Source of the DNA: Azonexus hydrophilus | Lineage (GTDB): Bacteria > Pseudomonadota > Gammaproteobacteria > Burkholderiales > Rhodocyclaceae | Direction of reading: 5' to 3' | DNA length: 64,000 nucleotides | Assembly (NCBI RefSeq): GCF_001956855.1 | Contig: NZ_MTHD01000003.1 | Location: 476,647-540,646 of the forward strand | Part shown: piece after piece, positions 44,360-52,834 of the stretch | Layout: each line of letters opens with the position of its first letter | How positions within the stretch are numbered: the first letter of the stretch is position 1 | Notes under the pieces: generated by a model | Told to the model about the DNA's origin: nothing | Database searches by the model: none | The model's input: only the letters and a program-made list of their open reading frames with translations | Made by a program: the position numbers and the translations under genes

Positions 44360-46494
44360 CACAAAGCGAACTTCACGCCGCCGTAGATGAAGCGGCCGCG
44401 GTTCGGCCCCCAGATCTGCGTGACGTCGTAATTGCCGGCACCATCAACCCAGAGCATGCTTTCCTTGTCCGACTGCTTGAAATCGAACAGGTTGTCCACG
44501 CCCAGGTAGAGGCCCCACTGCTTGTTGATGCGGTATTCGCCGCGCATGTCGACGGTCCAGTAGGACGGGCTCTTGTCCATCTTCGGCGTGCCGTCGAAGT
44601 TGTAGCGCGGCGTGTTGGCGTAGTCGTAGAACTTCTTCAGATCCATCGGGCCGGTCCAGGTGCCGCGCGCCATGCCGGTCCAAGGTCCGCTTTCGTAATC
44701 GAGGCGCAGATAGGCGCGGGTTTCCGGCCGGGCGAAGGCCAGGGTTCCCGCTTCGGAGAAGCGATATTTGTAGTGTTCGGCCGCCACCGTGGTTTCCAGT
44801 TGCGGTGTCAGCTTGTAGGTCAGCGTGATGTCGGCGCCGATGACGGTGACCGGCTTTCTGGCCGAGGTGAAGCGCGTGATCGCCGCGCCGGTGATCGGGT
44901 CGGTGGCGCCGGAATCGAGCAGCGCCATGTTTCTGATGCGGTTGTAGTTCAGCGAGCCGACCCAGGCCAGCCGGTCGCCGGCATAGGACAGCGCGTACGA
45001 GGCGTTGTCGGAAATTTCGGCTTCCTTGATCTCGCGGACGATGCGCGAGGTGTCGAGAATGCCGTGGTCCTGCTCGAAGAACGAGGTCGGCGCACGGAAG
45101 CCGCGACCGACGGCGAAGCGGCTGTTCAGTTCGTGGCTGTGGTTCCACAGCACGTTCAGGCGCGGGCTGGTGATGCCGCCGAAGACGTTGTGATCATCGT
45201 GGCGGACCGAGCCGTTGACTTCAACAAGGCCGTCCAGAAAAGCGTGATAGGCCTGCAGGAAGACGCCCGGGGTGCGGTACTTGTAGTTGTCGATGCCATC
45301 GTTCGAGGTGCCGTTGGCCATCGCCCCCTTGCTTTTCAGATCCTCGTAGCGGTAGGTCAGGCCGGCAGTCACCAGCGTTGCGCCGAGCGGTTGCTGGGTG
45401 CTGGTTTCCAGGTAGTACTGGGTCTGTTCGGCCTTGTAGATCGCGTGTTCGTAGTAGGAATCCTGCTTGTGTCTGGCCAGACCGACGGCAAAGCGCAGCG
45501 TGCCGTCGCCGAGCTTGCGCGTGGCGCTGGAAACGAATTGCTGGCGGTCGGTGAAGATGATTTCCGACATGCCGCCGAGGCCGTCGTTGTAGGGCACGAT
45601 GCTGCCATCGTCGCCGTTGCCGGCGATGCCGTCAGGGCCATCAACGGCAACCCAGCCGGCAGCGCTGGGCGAACCGTTTTTACCCTTGCTCCAGTTGAAG
45701 GGATTGCCGGTTTCGTCGCCCTTGACCTTCGAGTAGTTGTCGCCCATGGCGCCGCCCATGCGCTTTTCGTCCACGATATCGAGGCGGCCCTTGATGCTGA
45801 AACCGCCGACGTCGTCGATGAAGTAGCCGATGCCGCCGAGATTGCGCTTGAAGCCGGTGTATTCGGAAACCTTGTTGCCGTCGGCATCAACCGAATCGTG
45901 CGCGTTGTGGTTGAAGTTTGCGGTCAACGCGCCGCCGGCAAAGGTTTTGGCGCCGAACAGGTCGGTATTGATGTGGCCGAACGAGCCGAACTGCTGGTTG
46001 ATCAGCAGTTCATCCTTGATGGGGCGGCGGGTCACCATGTTGACCGAACCGGCCAGGGCTTCCGGGGCAATCAGGCTGGTGCCGGCGCCGCGCGAGATAT
46101 CGATGCGCTCGACGCCGCCGAGGCTGACGCTGTCTAGGCCGTAGGCGGTGGATACCGACGAGAAGATCGGAATGCCGTCGATCAGCAGCGTCGTGTAGCG
46201 GCCAGGCAGGTTGTTCAGCACGACATTGCGCACGTTGCAGATCGAGCACTCGGTCTGCACCGAGATGCCCGGGCGTTTGTCGAGAGCTTCGGTCAGCATC
46301 GTTGCGCCGGTCTTTTCCAACTCGCGCGCGCCGAGCGATTCGGTGGCGATGATTTCGTCGCGCAAAACCGGCCTGGCGCCAACGCTCTTGCCCGAGCTGA
46401 CGGTGATTTCGCCGAGTTGCTTGTCGGCCAGCGCCGGCCCGGCGAAGGCCAGCAGGACCGCCAGGCTGAGCGGCTTTGGATCGAAATGCTGCAT
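44359..46494 (-). CDS. TonB-dependent receptor with a Cys-x-x-Cys in the plug domain
   Basis: 711 aa. Signal peptide to about ALA-DK, TonB box (LGEITVSS), plug (LGARELEKTGATMLTEALDKRPG, LPGRYTTLLIDGIPIFSS) and barrel ending GVKFAL. The plug carries CSIC (Cys83, Cys86), rare in siderophore receptors. It is encoded directly before a periplasmic thioredoxin-like protein, FeoB and FeoA, and after exbD, so a ligand whose iron is released by reduction is plausible. The ligand is not identified. Confidence 0.85.
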   Translation of the reverse strand: MQHFDPKPLSLAVLLAFAGPALADKQLGEITVSSGKSVGARPVLRDEIIATESLGARELEKTGATMLTEALDKRPGISVQTECSICNVRNVVLNNLPGRYTTLLIDGIPIFSSVSTAYGLDSVSLGGVERIDISRGAGTSLIAPEALAGSVNMVTRRPIKDELLINQQFGSFGHINTDLFGAKTFAGGALTANFNHNAHDSVDADGNKVSEYTGFKRNLGGIGYFIDDVGGFSIKGRLDIVDEKRMGGAMGDNYSKVKGDETGNPFNWSKGKNGSPSAAGWVAVDGPDGIAGNGDDGSIVPYNDGLGGMSEIIFTDRQQFVSSATRKLGDGTLRFAVGLARHKQDSYYEHAIYKAEQTQYYLETSTQQPLGATLVTAGLTYRYEDLKSKGAMANGTSNDGIDNYKYRTPGVFLQAYHAFLDGLVEVNGSVRHDDHNVFGGITSPRLNVLWNHSHELNSRFAVGRGFRAPTSFFEQDHGILDTSRIVREIKEAEISDNASYALSYAGDRLAWVGSLNYNRIRNMALLDSGATDPITGAAITRFTSARKPVTVIGADITLTYKLTPQLETTVAAEHYKYRFSEAGTLAFARPETRAYLRLDYESGPWTGMARGTWTGPMDLKKFYDYANTPRYNFDGTPKMDKSPSYWTVDMRGEYRINKQWGLYLGVDNLFDFKQSDKESMLWVDGAGNYDVTQIWGPNRGRFIYGGVKFAL

Positions 46495-46536
46495 GCTGAA
46501 CTCCCTGATTTTGTTTTTTTTGTTTGCTGCTGCTTA

Positions 46537-46956
46537 CTACTTGTCGCCTGGCTGGGTGACGAAGCCGATCTTGCCGATCCCCGCCCGGCGTGCTGTGCTC
46601 ATGGTCTCGGCGACGCTCTCGTAGCGGCTGTCGCGGTCGGCCTTGAGGTGCAGTTCGACGTTGGCATCCTGGCTGACGGCGTCGCGGAAACGGCTTTCCA
46701 GCGTCACCGCATCGACCGGATCACTGCCGACGAAGACCTTGTTGTCGGCAGTGATCGAAACCTGCAACGTCATCGGCTTTTCCGGTGTCGGTGTGCTCGA
46801 TGCCCGTGGCAGATCGACCTTGACCGAGTGCGTCATCAGCGGCGCGGTGATCATGAAGATGATCAGCAGGACCAGCATGACGTCGACCAGCGGCGTCATG
46901 TTGATCTCGGCTGTCGGCATCTGGCTGCCGGTGCCGTTGAAGCTGCCCATCGCCAT
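46537..46956 (-). CDS. exbD: ExbD, energy-transducing component of the Ton system
   Basis: 139 aa with one N-terminal membrane helix containing the essential Asp (MTPLVDVMLVLLIIFM) and a periplasmic domain. With ExbB it couples the proton gradient to TonB. ATG 46956 follows the exbB stop by one base. Confidence 0.92.
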   Translation of the reverse strand: MAMGSFNGTGSQMPTAEINMTPLVDVMLVLLIIFMITAPLMTHSVKVDLPRASSTPTPEKPMTLQVSITADNKVFVGSDPVDAVTLESRFRDAVSQDANVELHLKADRDSRYESVAETMSTARRAGIGKIGFVTQPGDK

Positions 46957-46957
46957 G

Positions 46958-47704
46958 TCAGACAGCCTCCGCGGCAGCGCGGGCGCGCATCGGGTGGATC
47001 TGGGCGCTGTTGGCGACCATCGGCTTGCCGACCGTGAAGAAGGCGTGCAGGTCGTGGGCGAAGGCATCGAGGTCGGCCAGGATGACGCGATTGACGCGGG
47101 TGAAGGTGTTGTAGGCGAAGACCGCCGGCAGCGCGACGGCGAGGCCGGCGGCAGTCATGATCAGGGCTTCGCCAACCGGACCGGCGATCTTCTCCAGCGC
47201 CGCCTGGCCGGTCATGCCGATGGCGACCAGTGCGTGGTAGATGCCCCAGACGGTACCGAACAGGCCGACGAACGGCGCGGTGGCGCCGGTCGTGGCGAGG
47301 AAGGTCAGACCGTCTTCCATGCCGGCTTGAGTCGTCGACAGTTGCTGGCGCAGCGCCCGTTCCATCTGCTCGGACGGGTCGAAATGGGAAGCCAGGCGGC
47401 CGGTCACCGTTTCGCAGTCATGGTTGCAGCAGTTGGCCTGAGTGGCCAGCTGGGCGTAGGGGCTGTCTTCGCCGGCATCGCGCAGCTTGTCGATGCCTTC
47501 GGCGACGCTGCCGGCGGCCCAGAAGGCGCCAACGGCCTTGGCCGCCTTGCGCAGACGCCACCAATCCCAGGCCTTGGCCAGGATCAGGTACCAGCTGGCG
47601 ATCGACATGACGACGATCAGGATGGCGACGGTGTGCGAGACAGTGTCTCCCTGGGCCCACAGGTGGGCGATACCGAAGGCGTTTTCTTGCGTGGTTTCCT
47701 GCAT
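46958..47704 (-). CDS. exbB: ExbB, proton-channel component of the Ton system
   Basis: 248 aa of the MotA/TolQ/ExbB family; three membrane helices near residues 20-42, 130-155 and 165-190 (LATTGATAPFVGLFGTVWGIYHA, ALIMTAAGLAVALPAVFAYN) with the conserved Thr/Pro-rich pore positions. A CCNHDC cluster around residue 90 in the cytoplasmic loop is unusual and might bind metal. Confidence 0.92.
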   Translation of the reverse strand: MQETTQENAFGIAHLWAQGDTVSHTVAILIVVMSIASWYLILAKAWDWWRLRKAAKAVGAFWAAGSVAEGIDKLRDAGEDSPYAQLATQANCCNHDCETVTGRLASHFDPSEQMERALRQQLSTTQAGMEDGLTFLATTGATAPFVGLFGTVWGIYHALVAIGMTGQAALEKIAGPVGEALIMTAAGLAVALPAVFAYNTFTRVNRVILADLDAFAHDLHAFFTVGKPMVANSAQIHPMRARAAAEAV

Positions 47705-47705
47705 G

Positions 47706-48347
47706 CTATTGCTCCAATTTGAAAATGATGGGGACCAGGACCCAGCTCTGGACGGCGACGTCGCCGCGTTTGGCTGGTATGAATTTCCAGTTGCGCACGG
47801 TCTTCAGCGCCGACTCGTCGAGACGGTTGCTGCCGGACGATGTGCGGACCTCGATGGCATCTGCCGTGCCCTGCGGATTGACGGAAACGCGCAGGACGAC
47901 CTTGCCTTCCTCGCCCATCCGGCGCGACAGCGGCGGATAGGGGGGCGGCGGGTTACGCAGGTAATCGGCGTCGAAACGGGCCTGGCTGATCGCCGGGGCT
48001 GCCGGTGCCGGCGGGGTCGGTTCGGCGACCTGCGGTGGGGCGACCGGGGCATTTTCGGCTGGTGCTTCGCTGTTGGTGGTTTCGAGGACGGGCGCCGGGG
48101 CCTTCGGCACCGGGACCGGCTTCTGCTTGATCGGTTCTGGTTTGGCCACCGGCAGCGGCTTGGCTTCCGGCTCGCTCTCGATTTCCGGGGCTGGCAGCAG
48201 ATCGACGATCAGCGGCATTTCCATGATCTGCGGTGCGATGGTCTTGGCCGCCATGATCAGCAGGAAAACGCCAACATGCAGACCGACCACGATACCCAGC
48301 AGACTGCTGCGCTGGCTGGTTGAGGGGCGGGAAAGTGTGTAGCTCAT
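47706..48347 (-). CDS. tonB: TonB protein
   Basis: 213 aa. An N-terminal membrane helix (LLGIVVGLHVGVFLLIMAA) is followed by a Pro/Glu/Lys-rich spacer (residues about 50-130) and the C-terminal TonB domain (PPYPPLSRRMGEEGKVVLRVSV, SSGSNRLDESALKTVRNWKFIPAKR). It carries energy from ExbBD to the several outer-membrane receptors of this region. Confidence 0.93.
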   Translation of the reverse strand: MSYTLSRPSTSQRSSLLGIVVGLHVGVFLLIMAAKTIAPQIMEMPLIVDLLPAPEIESEPEAKPLPVAKPEPIKQKPVPVPKAPAPVLETTNSEAPAENAPVAPPQVAEPTPPAPAAPAISQARFDADYLRNPPPPYPPLSRRMGEEGKVVLRVSVNPQGTADAIEVRTSSGSNRLDESALKTVRNWKFIPAKRGDVAVQSWVLVPIIFKLEQ

Positions 48348-48389
48348 GGCGATTTTCAGGTAAATCCCGTGCTCGCCGAAAAAACCCTT

Positions 48390-48416
48390 GGCTTGCTGGC
48401 GACTGGCGCGCTGGCT
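48390..48416 (-). repeat. UTR element, variant copy 4 (tonB leader)
   Basis: In mRNA sense AGCCAGC - GCGCCAGTC - GCCAGCAAGCC; the same building blocks in altered order, 43 bases before the tonB start. Confidence 0.5.
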
Positions 48417-48446
48417 ACGGGAAAAAGTTTTACAACGGAGAGAAAC

Positions 48447-48629
48447 TTACTTGGTCAGGATCAGCTTGTTTTCACGGGTGACACGCAGCAGATAACGCTG
48501 GCCCGCGTGCTCGATTTCGACGGTATTGGCGCCGCGCAGTATCTGTTCGCTCCCCATCCGGGGCAGGTTGCCGGCTGCTGGCGTAGGGCTGGCGGGCGGA
48601 ACGGGTTTGGGCTGGCTGTTCATTTTCAT
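48447..48629 (-). CDS. hemP: Hemin uptake protein HemP
   Basis: 60 aa. The conserved C-terminal part, with ILRGANTVEIEHAG and RVTRENKLILTK, defines HemP/HmuP. In Burkholderia and Bradyrhizobium the family acts as a regulator of heme uptake genes. It is the first gene after a Fur box and heads the tonB-exbBD iron operon. A second HemP lies at 57012. Confidence 0.88.
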   Translation of the reverse strand: MKMNSQPKPVPPASPTPAAGNLPRMGSEQILRGANTVEIEHAGQRYLLRVTRENKLILTK

Positions 48630-48663
48630 GTCTTGCTGACGAGGACGGATTGGATTGTATCTA

Positions 48664-48682
48664 AACGAGAACCATTGTCAAC
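48664..48682 (-). promoter_or_regulatory. Fur box upstream of hemP and the iron supraoperon
   Basis: AACGAGAACCATTGTCAAC, 34 bases before the hemP start; a further AATGCGAATG half-site follows on the minus strand. Confidence 0.65.
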
Positions 48683-48699
48683 AACATTCGCATTGGCGT

Positions 48700-49980
48700 T
48701 TATTCATCAAGCGCACAGGCTTCGCTGACGACGCGGCTGAAGCTCGATATGCCGGCGTTGCGTACGAACAGGCAGCGTTTGCCGGTACGTTTGCACTGCT
48801 CCTTGACCCGCCAATAGGCGTTGTGACTTATGCAACCAGCCTGGCAAATGACCAGGTCGGCGCTGGCCAGCACGCCGTCGATGCGGTGCAGGCTTTCCTC
48901 CAGGCCGCCGTCGTGATGCAGGAAGCGTCCGCCGGACTGCTCGACCAGCTGGCGATAGCCGTCGATGGCGCTGGCCCGGCCGCCAACGCAGAGGACCGAT
49001 TTGCCGGATAGCGTTTCGGCCGGGCAGGTAGTGGCGAGCGGGTTGCCCTCCTCCGGATTCTCCTGGGCGATGATCTGGTTGATGGTTTCTTCGGCATGGC
49101 GCAGGCGCTGCCGGAGATGCCAGATTTCCGTTTCCTGGTTTTCCGCCTGGGCACTCAAGGCTGTGCACCGTGCTTCGGCGTCGTTGGCGCGCCGTGACAG
49201 ATTCTGCCGGTCCTTCAGATCGGGCAGGCTGGCTCGCAGCTGGTCGACTTGCCCGGTGAGCGAAGCGATGCAGGCATCGCGACCGGCCAGTTCGGCGCGC
49301 AGGTCGATGATGCGCTGACCCAGCGCCTGCGTTTCGGATGATTTTTCAGCACGCAGCGACTCGTTTTCCTGGCGTGCCTTGTCCAGTTGCTGGCGCAGTT
49401 CGCGGTTTTCGTCCTTCAAGGCCTTCAATGTCCGGAGATCCGCCCGTGTACCGGTGCCGATCTGGTGCTGGATCATGTGAATGTCGCCATAAACGGCGTG
49501 CTCGAGCGTACTGTCGCAGGCCGGGTGACTCCAGGTGGCCCAGAGTGCCGCCGGGATTTCGCTGCCGCTGCTAGTGGCTTCCTGCCACAGGGCCTGCAGG
49601 GCGCTCGTGTCCTTGGCGGCCGCAAAGCGGCGGATGGTCTGGTGGAAGCGTTTTTCCAGCTGCTTTTGCAGTAATTCGGAGAGTTGACCGCGAGATTCGC
49701 AGGCGCCCACCGCCGTGGTGTGCAGTACGAAATCGGTGGTGTCATGCGTGAAGTGCATGACTTTCTTCATCAGCGCCCGCAGCTCGGCAACGTCGAAACA
49801 GGTGCCGATGATCGGGCAGTGGAACTTGTGCGAAACCTCCCACAGCTTGCGCCGTCGGGAAGGTTGTGGCGTTGGTGCAAGCGCCCGCGGGGCGTTGTTC
49901 AGCATGGATTCAAACAACTGCAGCGGCTGGCGGGTCGGGTTGAAGCTGCCGCCAGCGACATGAAAAGGGAAACCGGGCAT
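48700..49980 (-). CDS. DUF2325 coiled-coil protein under Fur-type control
   Basis: 426 aa. An N-terminal region (WEVSHKFHCPIIGTCF, with Cys and His) and a long central coiled coil (about residues 185-310) precede a C-terminal DUF2325 domain (LSGKSVLCVGGRASAIDGYRQL, LHHDGGLEESLHRIDG, VICQAGCISHNAYWRVK). DUF2325 proteins of this kind recur beside heme/iron uptake genes in betaproteobacteria; their function is not known. The Fur box and the C/A-rich element precede it. Confidence 0.8.
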   Translation of the reverse strand: MPGFPFHVAGGSFNPTRQPLQLFESMLNNAPRALAPTPQPSRRRKLWEVSHKFHCPIIGTCFDVAELRALMKKVMHFTHDTTDFVLHTTAVGACESRGQLSELLQKQLEKRFHQTIRRFAAAKDTSALQALWQEATSSGSEIPAALWATWSHPACDSTLEHAVYGDIHMIQHQIGTGTRADLRTLKALKDENRELRQQLDKARQENESLRAEKSSETQALGQRIIDLRAELAGRDACIASLTGQVDQLRASLPDLKDRQNLSRRANDAEARCTALSAQAENQETEIWHLRQRLRHAEETINQIIAQENPEEGNPLATTCPAETLSGKSVLCVGGRASAIDGYRQLVEQSGGRFLHHDGGLEESLHRIDGVLASADLVICQAGCISHNAYWRVKEQCKRTGKRCLFVRNAGISSFSRVVSEACALDE

Positions 49981-50005
49981 GCTGGGACTCCTTGGAGAAG
50001 GCTGA

Positions 50006-50035
50006 GCTGGCTTGCCGGGTTTCTGGCTGGCTTGC
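50006..50035 (-). repeat. UTR element copy 5 (DUF2325 leader)
   Basis: In mRNA sense GCAAGCCAGC - CAGAAACCCG - GCAAGCCAGC, directly after the Fur box and 26 bases before the start codon. Confidence 0.7.
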
Positions 50036-50038
50036 TTA

Positions 50039-50058
50039 AACGAGAATTATTATTGTTT
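50039..50058 (-). promoter_or_regulatory. Fur box upstream of the DUF2325 gene
   Basis: AACGAGAATTATTATTGTTT; strongly AT-rich against the surrounding GC-rich DNA. Confidence 0.7.
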
Positions 50059-50073
50059 AAGCGTTATGGGTTG

Positions 50074-51288
50074 TCAAGCAGCCTCGTCGCAGCCCTTTCC
50101 GCCATCCGGTCGCGGGCCGGTGAGCCCGCGCCAGGAACAGGCGAGGTAGAGGCTCCAGGCGACCAGCCACAGCGTCGCCGCGCTGTGCAGCAGCGGCAGG
50201 TAGGCGCCAGCGAAGGCGGGCAGGCTGGCGGCGGCGCGCAGCAGGGCGGCGCCGAGCAGCAGTGCGGCGGCAGAAGGCAGCCAGCGGCGGTGGTCGAGGC
50301 CGTGGCCGCTGTGCAGGCGGCCGGCGACGCTCATCACGATCAGGATGGACAGCGCCATCGCCCCGGCCAGCAGCAGGTGGTGGCCGGCGCTGTTCCAGTT
50401 GCTGCCGGCGAGCATGCCGAGGCCGATCAGCGCGTAACCGAGCGCCATCGCCCAGTACACCAGGTAGGGAATGAGCACCCAGCGCTGCCACAGCGCCCGG
50501 CCGACGTGCCAGTCGTTGAGCAGGTTGAGCAGGGCCGCAGCAGCGGCGAGCGCCAGCCAGCCGGCGACGGCGTTGCCGGGCAGGAAGAATTCGGCGGCCG
50601 AGAACAGGCCGATGGCGAACATCGCCAGATTGCGCCGTGGCGGCCGTGCCAGGTAGGGCGCGGCGATGCCGCCCTGGCGTTCGAGCACGTCGTTGACCAG
50701 GCGCATCGAGATGCGCGACAGGGCGATGACGATGAGGATCATCATCAGGCCGACGCCGAGCAGCAGCCAGGCCATCGCGTCGCCGCCGCGCCACAGCGCC
50801 AGGTAGAAGCCGGCGTGGATTGCGGTCAACGCCGTCAGGGCATGAAAAAACGCCAGGTGGCGGCGGCTCGGCTGGCGCCACAGCGGACCGGCGATGCGGG
50901 CGGTCAGCAGGGCCAGGAAGGCGAGGTCGCAGACAGCCGCCGGCAGCACGCCGAGCCAGCCGGCGAGCAGGTAGCAGAGACGGCCGCCGGCCCACAGGCC
51001 AAGCAATAGCTGCACGGTTTTACGGTCGACCGCCGGCGTGCCGGTGAATTCGATGATCGCGGTCAGCAGGAAGCCGGCGATCGAGGCGCCGGCGAAGCCG
51101 AAGAGCATCTCGTGGGCGTGCCAGACGATGGCGCCGCCGGGCAGTTCGGGCAGCGGCAGCAGGCCGGCCAGCGCGCCCAACCACCAGGCCATGGCAACGA
51201 CGGCGTGGCCGGCGGTGAGCAGAAAGAAGGAGCGGAAGGCGCACAGCCACAAGTTTGCGGTCGACGGCCAGAAACGGTCGATTTTCAT
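50074..51288 (-). CDS. nnrS: NnrS-family heme/copper membrane protein
   Basis: 404 aa with about twelve membrane helices. Signature stretches WHAHEMLFGFAGASIAGFLLTAI, ISMRLVNDVLER-like and NSAGHHLLLAG contain the conserved histidines. NnrS proteins protect denitrifiers from nitrosative stress. Here the gene overlaps the ATPase gene of an ABC transporter by four bases (ATGA), so it belongs to a Fur-controlled TonB receptor-ABC operon rather than a denitrification cluster. Confidence 0.88.
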   Translation of the reverse strand: MKIDRFWPSTANLWLCAFRSFFLLTAGHAVVAMAWWLGALAGLLPLPELPGGAIVWHAHEMLFGFAGASIAGFLLTAIIEFTGTPAVDRKTVQLLLGLWAGGRLCYLLAGWLGVLPAAVCDLAFLALLTARIAGPLWRQPSRRHLAFFHALTALTAIHAGFYLALWRGGDAMAWLLLGVGLMMILIVIALSRISMRLVNDVLERQGGIAAPYLARPPRRNLAMFAIGLFSAAEFFLPGNAVAGWLALAAAAALLNLLNDWHVGRALWQRWVLIPYLVYWAMALGYALIGLGMLAGSNWNSAGHHLLLAGAMALSILIVMSVAGRLHSGHGLDHRRWLPSAAALLLGAALLRAAASLPAFAGAYLPLLHSAATLWLVAWSLYLACSWRGLTGPRPDGGKGCDEAA

Positions 51289-52034
51289 GCGCCCTCCAGC
51301 GGCGGCAGCGCGAAGGCGGCGCGGATCTCCGGCCAGCGGATGAACTCGGCGGTGCGGGCGAAGACCCAGGCTTCGTCGCGGGCGGCGACCGGGGTATCGA
51401 CCCGGTGCTCGGCGACGATCCGGCCGGGGCTGCCACTCATCACCAGGATGCGGTCGGCCAGGCGGACGGCCTCCATCAGATCGTGGGTGATCATCAGCAC
51501 GGCGCTGCCGTGCGCCGCGCGCTCGCCGGCGAGCAGCCTGTAGAGCTCGCTCTTCAGGCCGATGTCGAGGGCCGAAAAGGCTTCATCGAGCAGTAGCAGG
51601 TCGGGGCCGACGGCGAAGGCGCGGGCCAGGGCGGCGCGGCTCTGCATGCCGCCGGAGAGGGCGCCGGGAAATTTCGCCAGATCGTCGGCGGTCAGGCCCA
51701 TGCGCGCGGCCAGCCCGGCCGCCTGGCGGTCGCGCTCGGCACGGCCGACGCCACGTGCCTTGAGGCCGAGACCGATGTTGGCGAGCGTACGCTTCCACGG
51801 CAGCAGGCGCGGTTGCTGGAACATCATCGCCGGCCGCGCGAAGCTGCTGGCGATCGTGCCTTCCCACGGCGTCAGCAGGCCGGCGGCGAGGTTGAGCAGG
51901 GTCGTCTTGCCGCAGCCGGACGGGCCGACCAGCGCTACCGCCTCGCCTTCGCCGACATTCAGCGCGATATCCTCGAGCACGCGCTGGTAGCCGAAGCGGT
52001 GGTTCAGCGCGGAAATGGTCAGTTGCTTGATGAT
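51285..52034 (-). CDS. ABC transporter ATPase (SsuB/TauB-like), non-standard start codon
   Basis: About 249 aa. Walker A GPSGCGKTT, Q-loop MMFQQPRLLPW, signature LSGGM, Walker B LLLLDEAFSALD and H-loop THD are intact. No ATG, GTG or TTG exists in frame near the natural N-terminus (LTISALNHRF). The best option is ATC at 52034 with GGGAG five bases upstream; CTG at 52022, overlapping the permease TGA, is the other. The substrate family (nitrate/sulfonate/taurine type) does not fix the ligand. Confidence 0.8.
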   Translation of the reverse strand: MIKQLTISALNHRFGYQRVLEDIALNVGEGEAVALVGPSGCGKTTLLNLAAGLLTPWEGTIASSFARPAMMFQQPRLLPWKRTLANIGLGLKARGVGRAERDRQAAGLAARMGLTADDLAKFPGALSGGMQSRAALARAFAVGPDLLLLDEAFSALDIGLKSELYRLLAGERAAHGSAVLMITHDLMEAVRLADRILVMSGSPGRIVAEHRVDTPVAARDEAWVFARTAEFIRWPEIRAAFALPPLEGA

Positions 52035-52834
52035 GCGAACTCCCGCCAGGATTCGACGCGGCGCTTGAGCGGTTCGAGCAGCAGGTACTCGATCGCCAGC
52101 AGCGTGCCAACCAGCGCGACGATCCAGGCCATCGACGCGGCCGTGTCGAGGTGGCTGCGTGAGACCGCCAGCGCGGCGCCGATGCCGTCCTCGGTGGACA
52201 GCAGCTCGGCCATGACGACGATCTTCCACGACATGCCGAGCGCCGAGATCCACGCCGGGAAGAGATAGGAAACGACGTGCGGCAGATAGACGTCGGTCAG
52301 CTTCATCCAGGTCGACAGCCCGAACATCCGGGCGACTTCCTTCAGCTGACCGTCGAGCGTGCGTGTGCCCTGCATGGCGCCGACGAAGATGATCGGGAAG
52401 CAGGCGATGAAGACGGTGAAGATAGGCGTCCCGTCGCCAGCGCCGAACCACAGCAGGGCCAGGATCAGCCAGGCGATCGGCGGCATGCCGACGAGCACGG
52501 TGATGATCGGCCGGGCCATCATCGAAGCGGTCATCGAGACGCCGGCGGCCAGCCCGAGCAGGCTGCCGATAACCACCGACAGGCCGAAGCCGGCCAGCGC
52601 CCGGCGCGCGGTGATGGCGATTTCCGGCCAGGCGGCGCCACTTTCGAACAGGCCGCGCAGCGTTGTCAGTGCTTCGATCGGCGTCGGCAGGATCAGCGGA
52701 CCGAGCTGTTGTGCGGTCAACTCCCAAATAGCGAGAAAAATGCCCAGGCTGGCCAGCGAACCCCAGCCGCTCCACAGGTAGTGGCCGCTCGCCGTCAGCG
52801 CGTCGCTAGCCTGTTGCCGCAGGTTTCGCGTCAT
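52019..52834 (-). CDS. ABC transporter permease (SsuC/TauC-like)
   Basis: 271 aa, about six membrane helices; the EAA loop reads EVARMFGLSTWMKLTDVYLPHVV. ATG 52834 overlaps the stop of the binding-protein gene (ATGA). It forms the membrane channel for the ligand bound by the product of 52831-53814. Confidence 0.88.
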   Translation of the reverse strand: MTRNLRQQASDALTASGHYLWSGWGSLASLGIFLAIWELTAQQLGPLILPTPIEALTTLRGLFESGAAWPEIAITARRALAGFGLSVVIGSLLGLAAGVSMTASMMARPIITVLVGMPPIAWLILALLWFGAGDGTPIFTVFIACFPIIFVGAMQGTRTLDGQLKEVARMFGLSTWMKLTDVYLPHVVSYLFPAWISALGMSWKIVVMAELLSTEDGIGAALAVSRSHLDTAASMAWIVALVGTLLAIEYLLLEPLKRRVESWREFASSSN

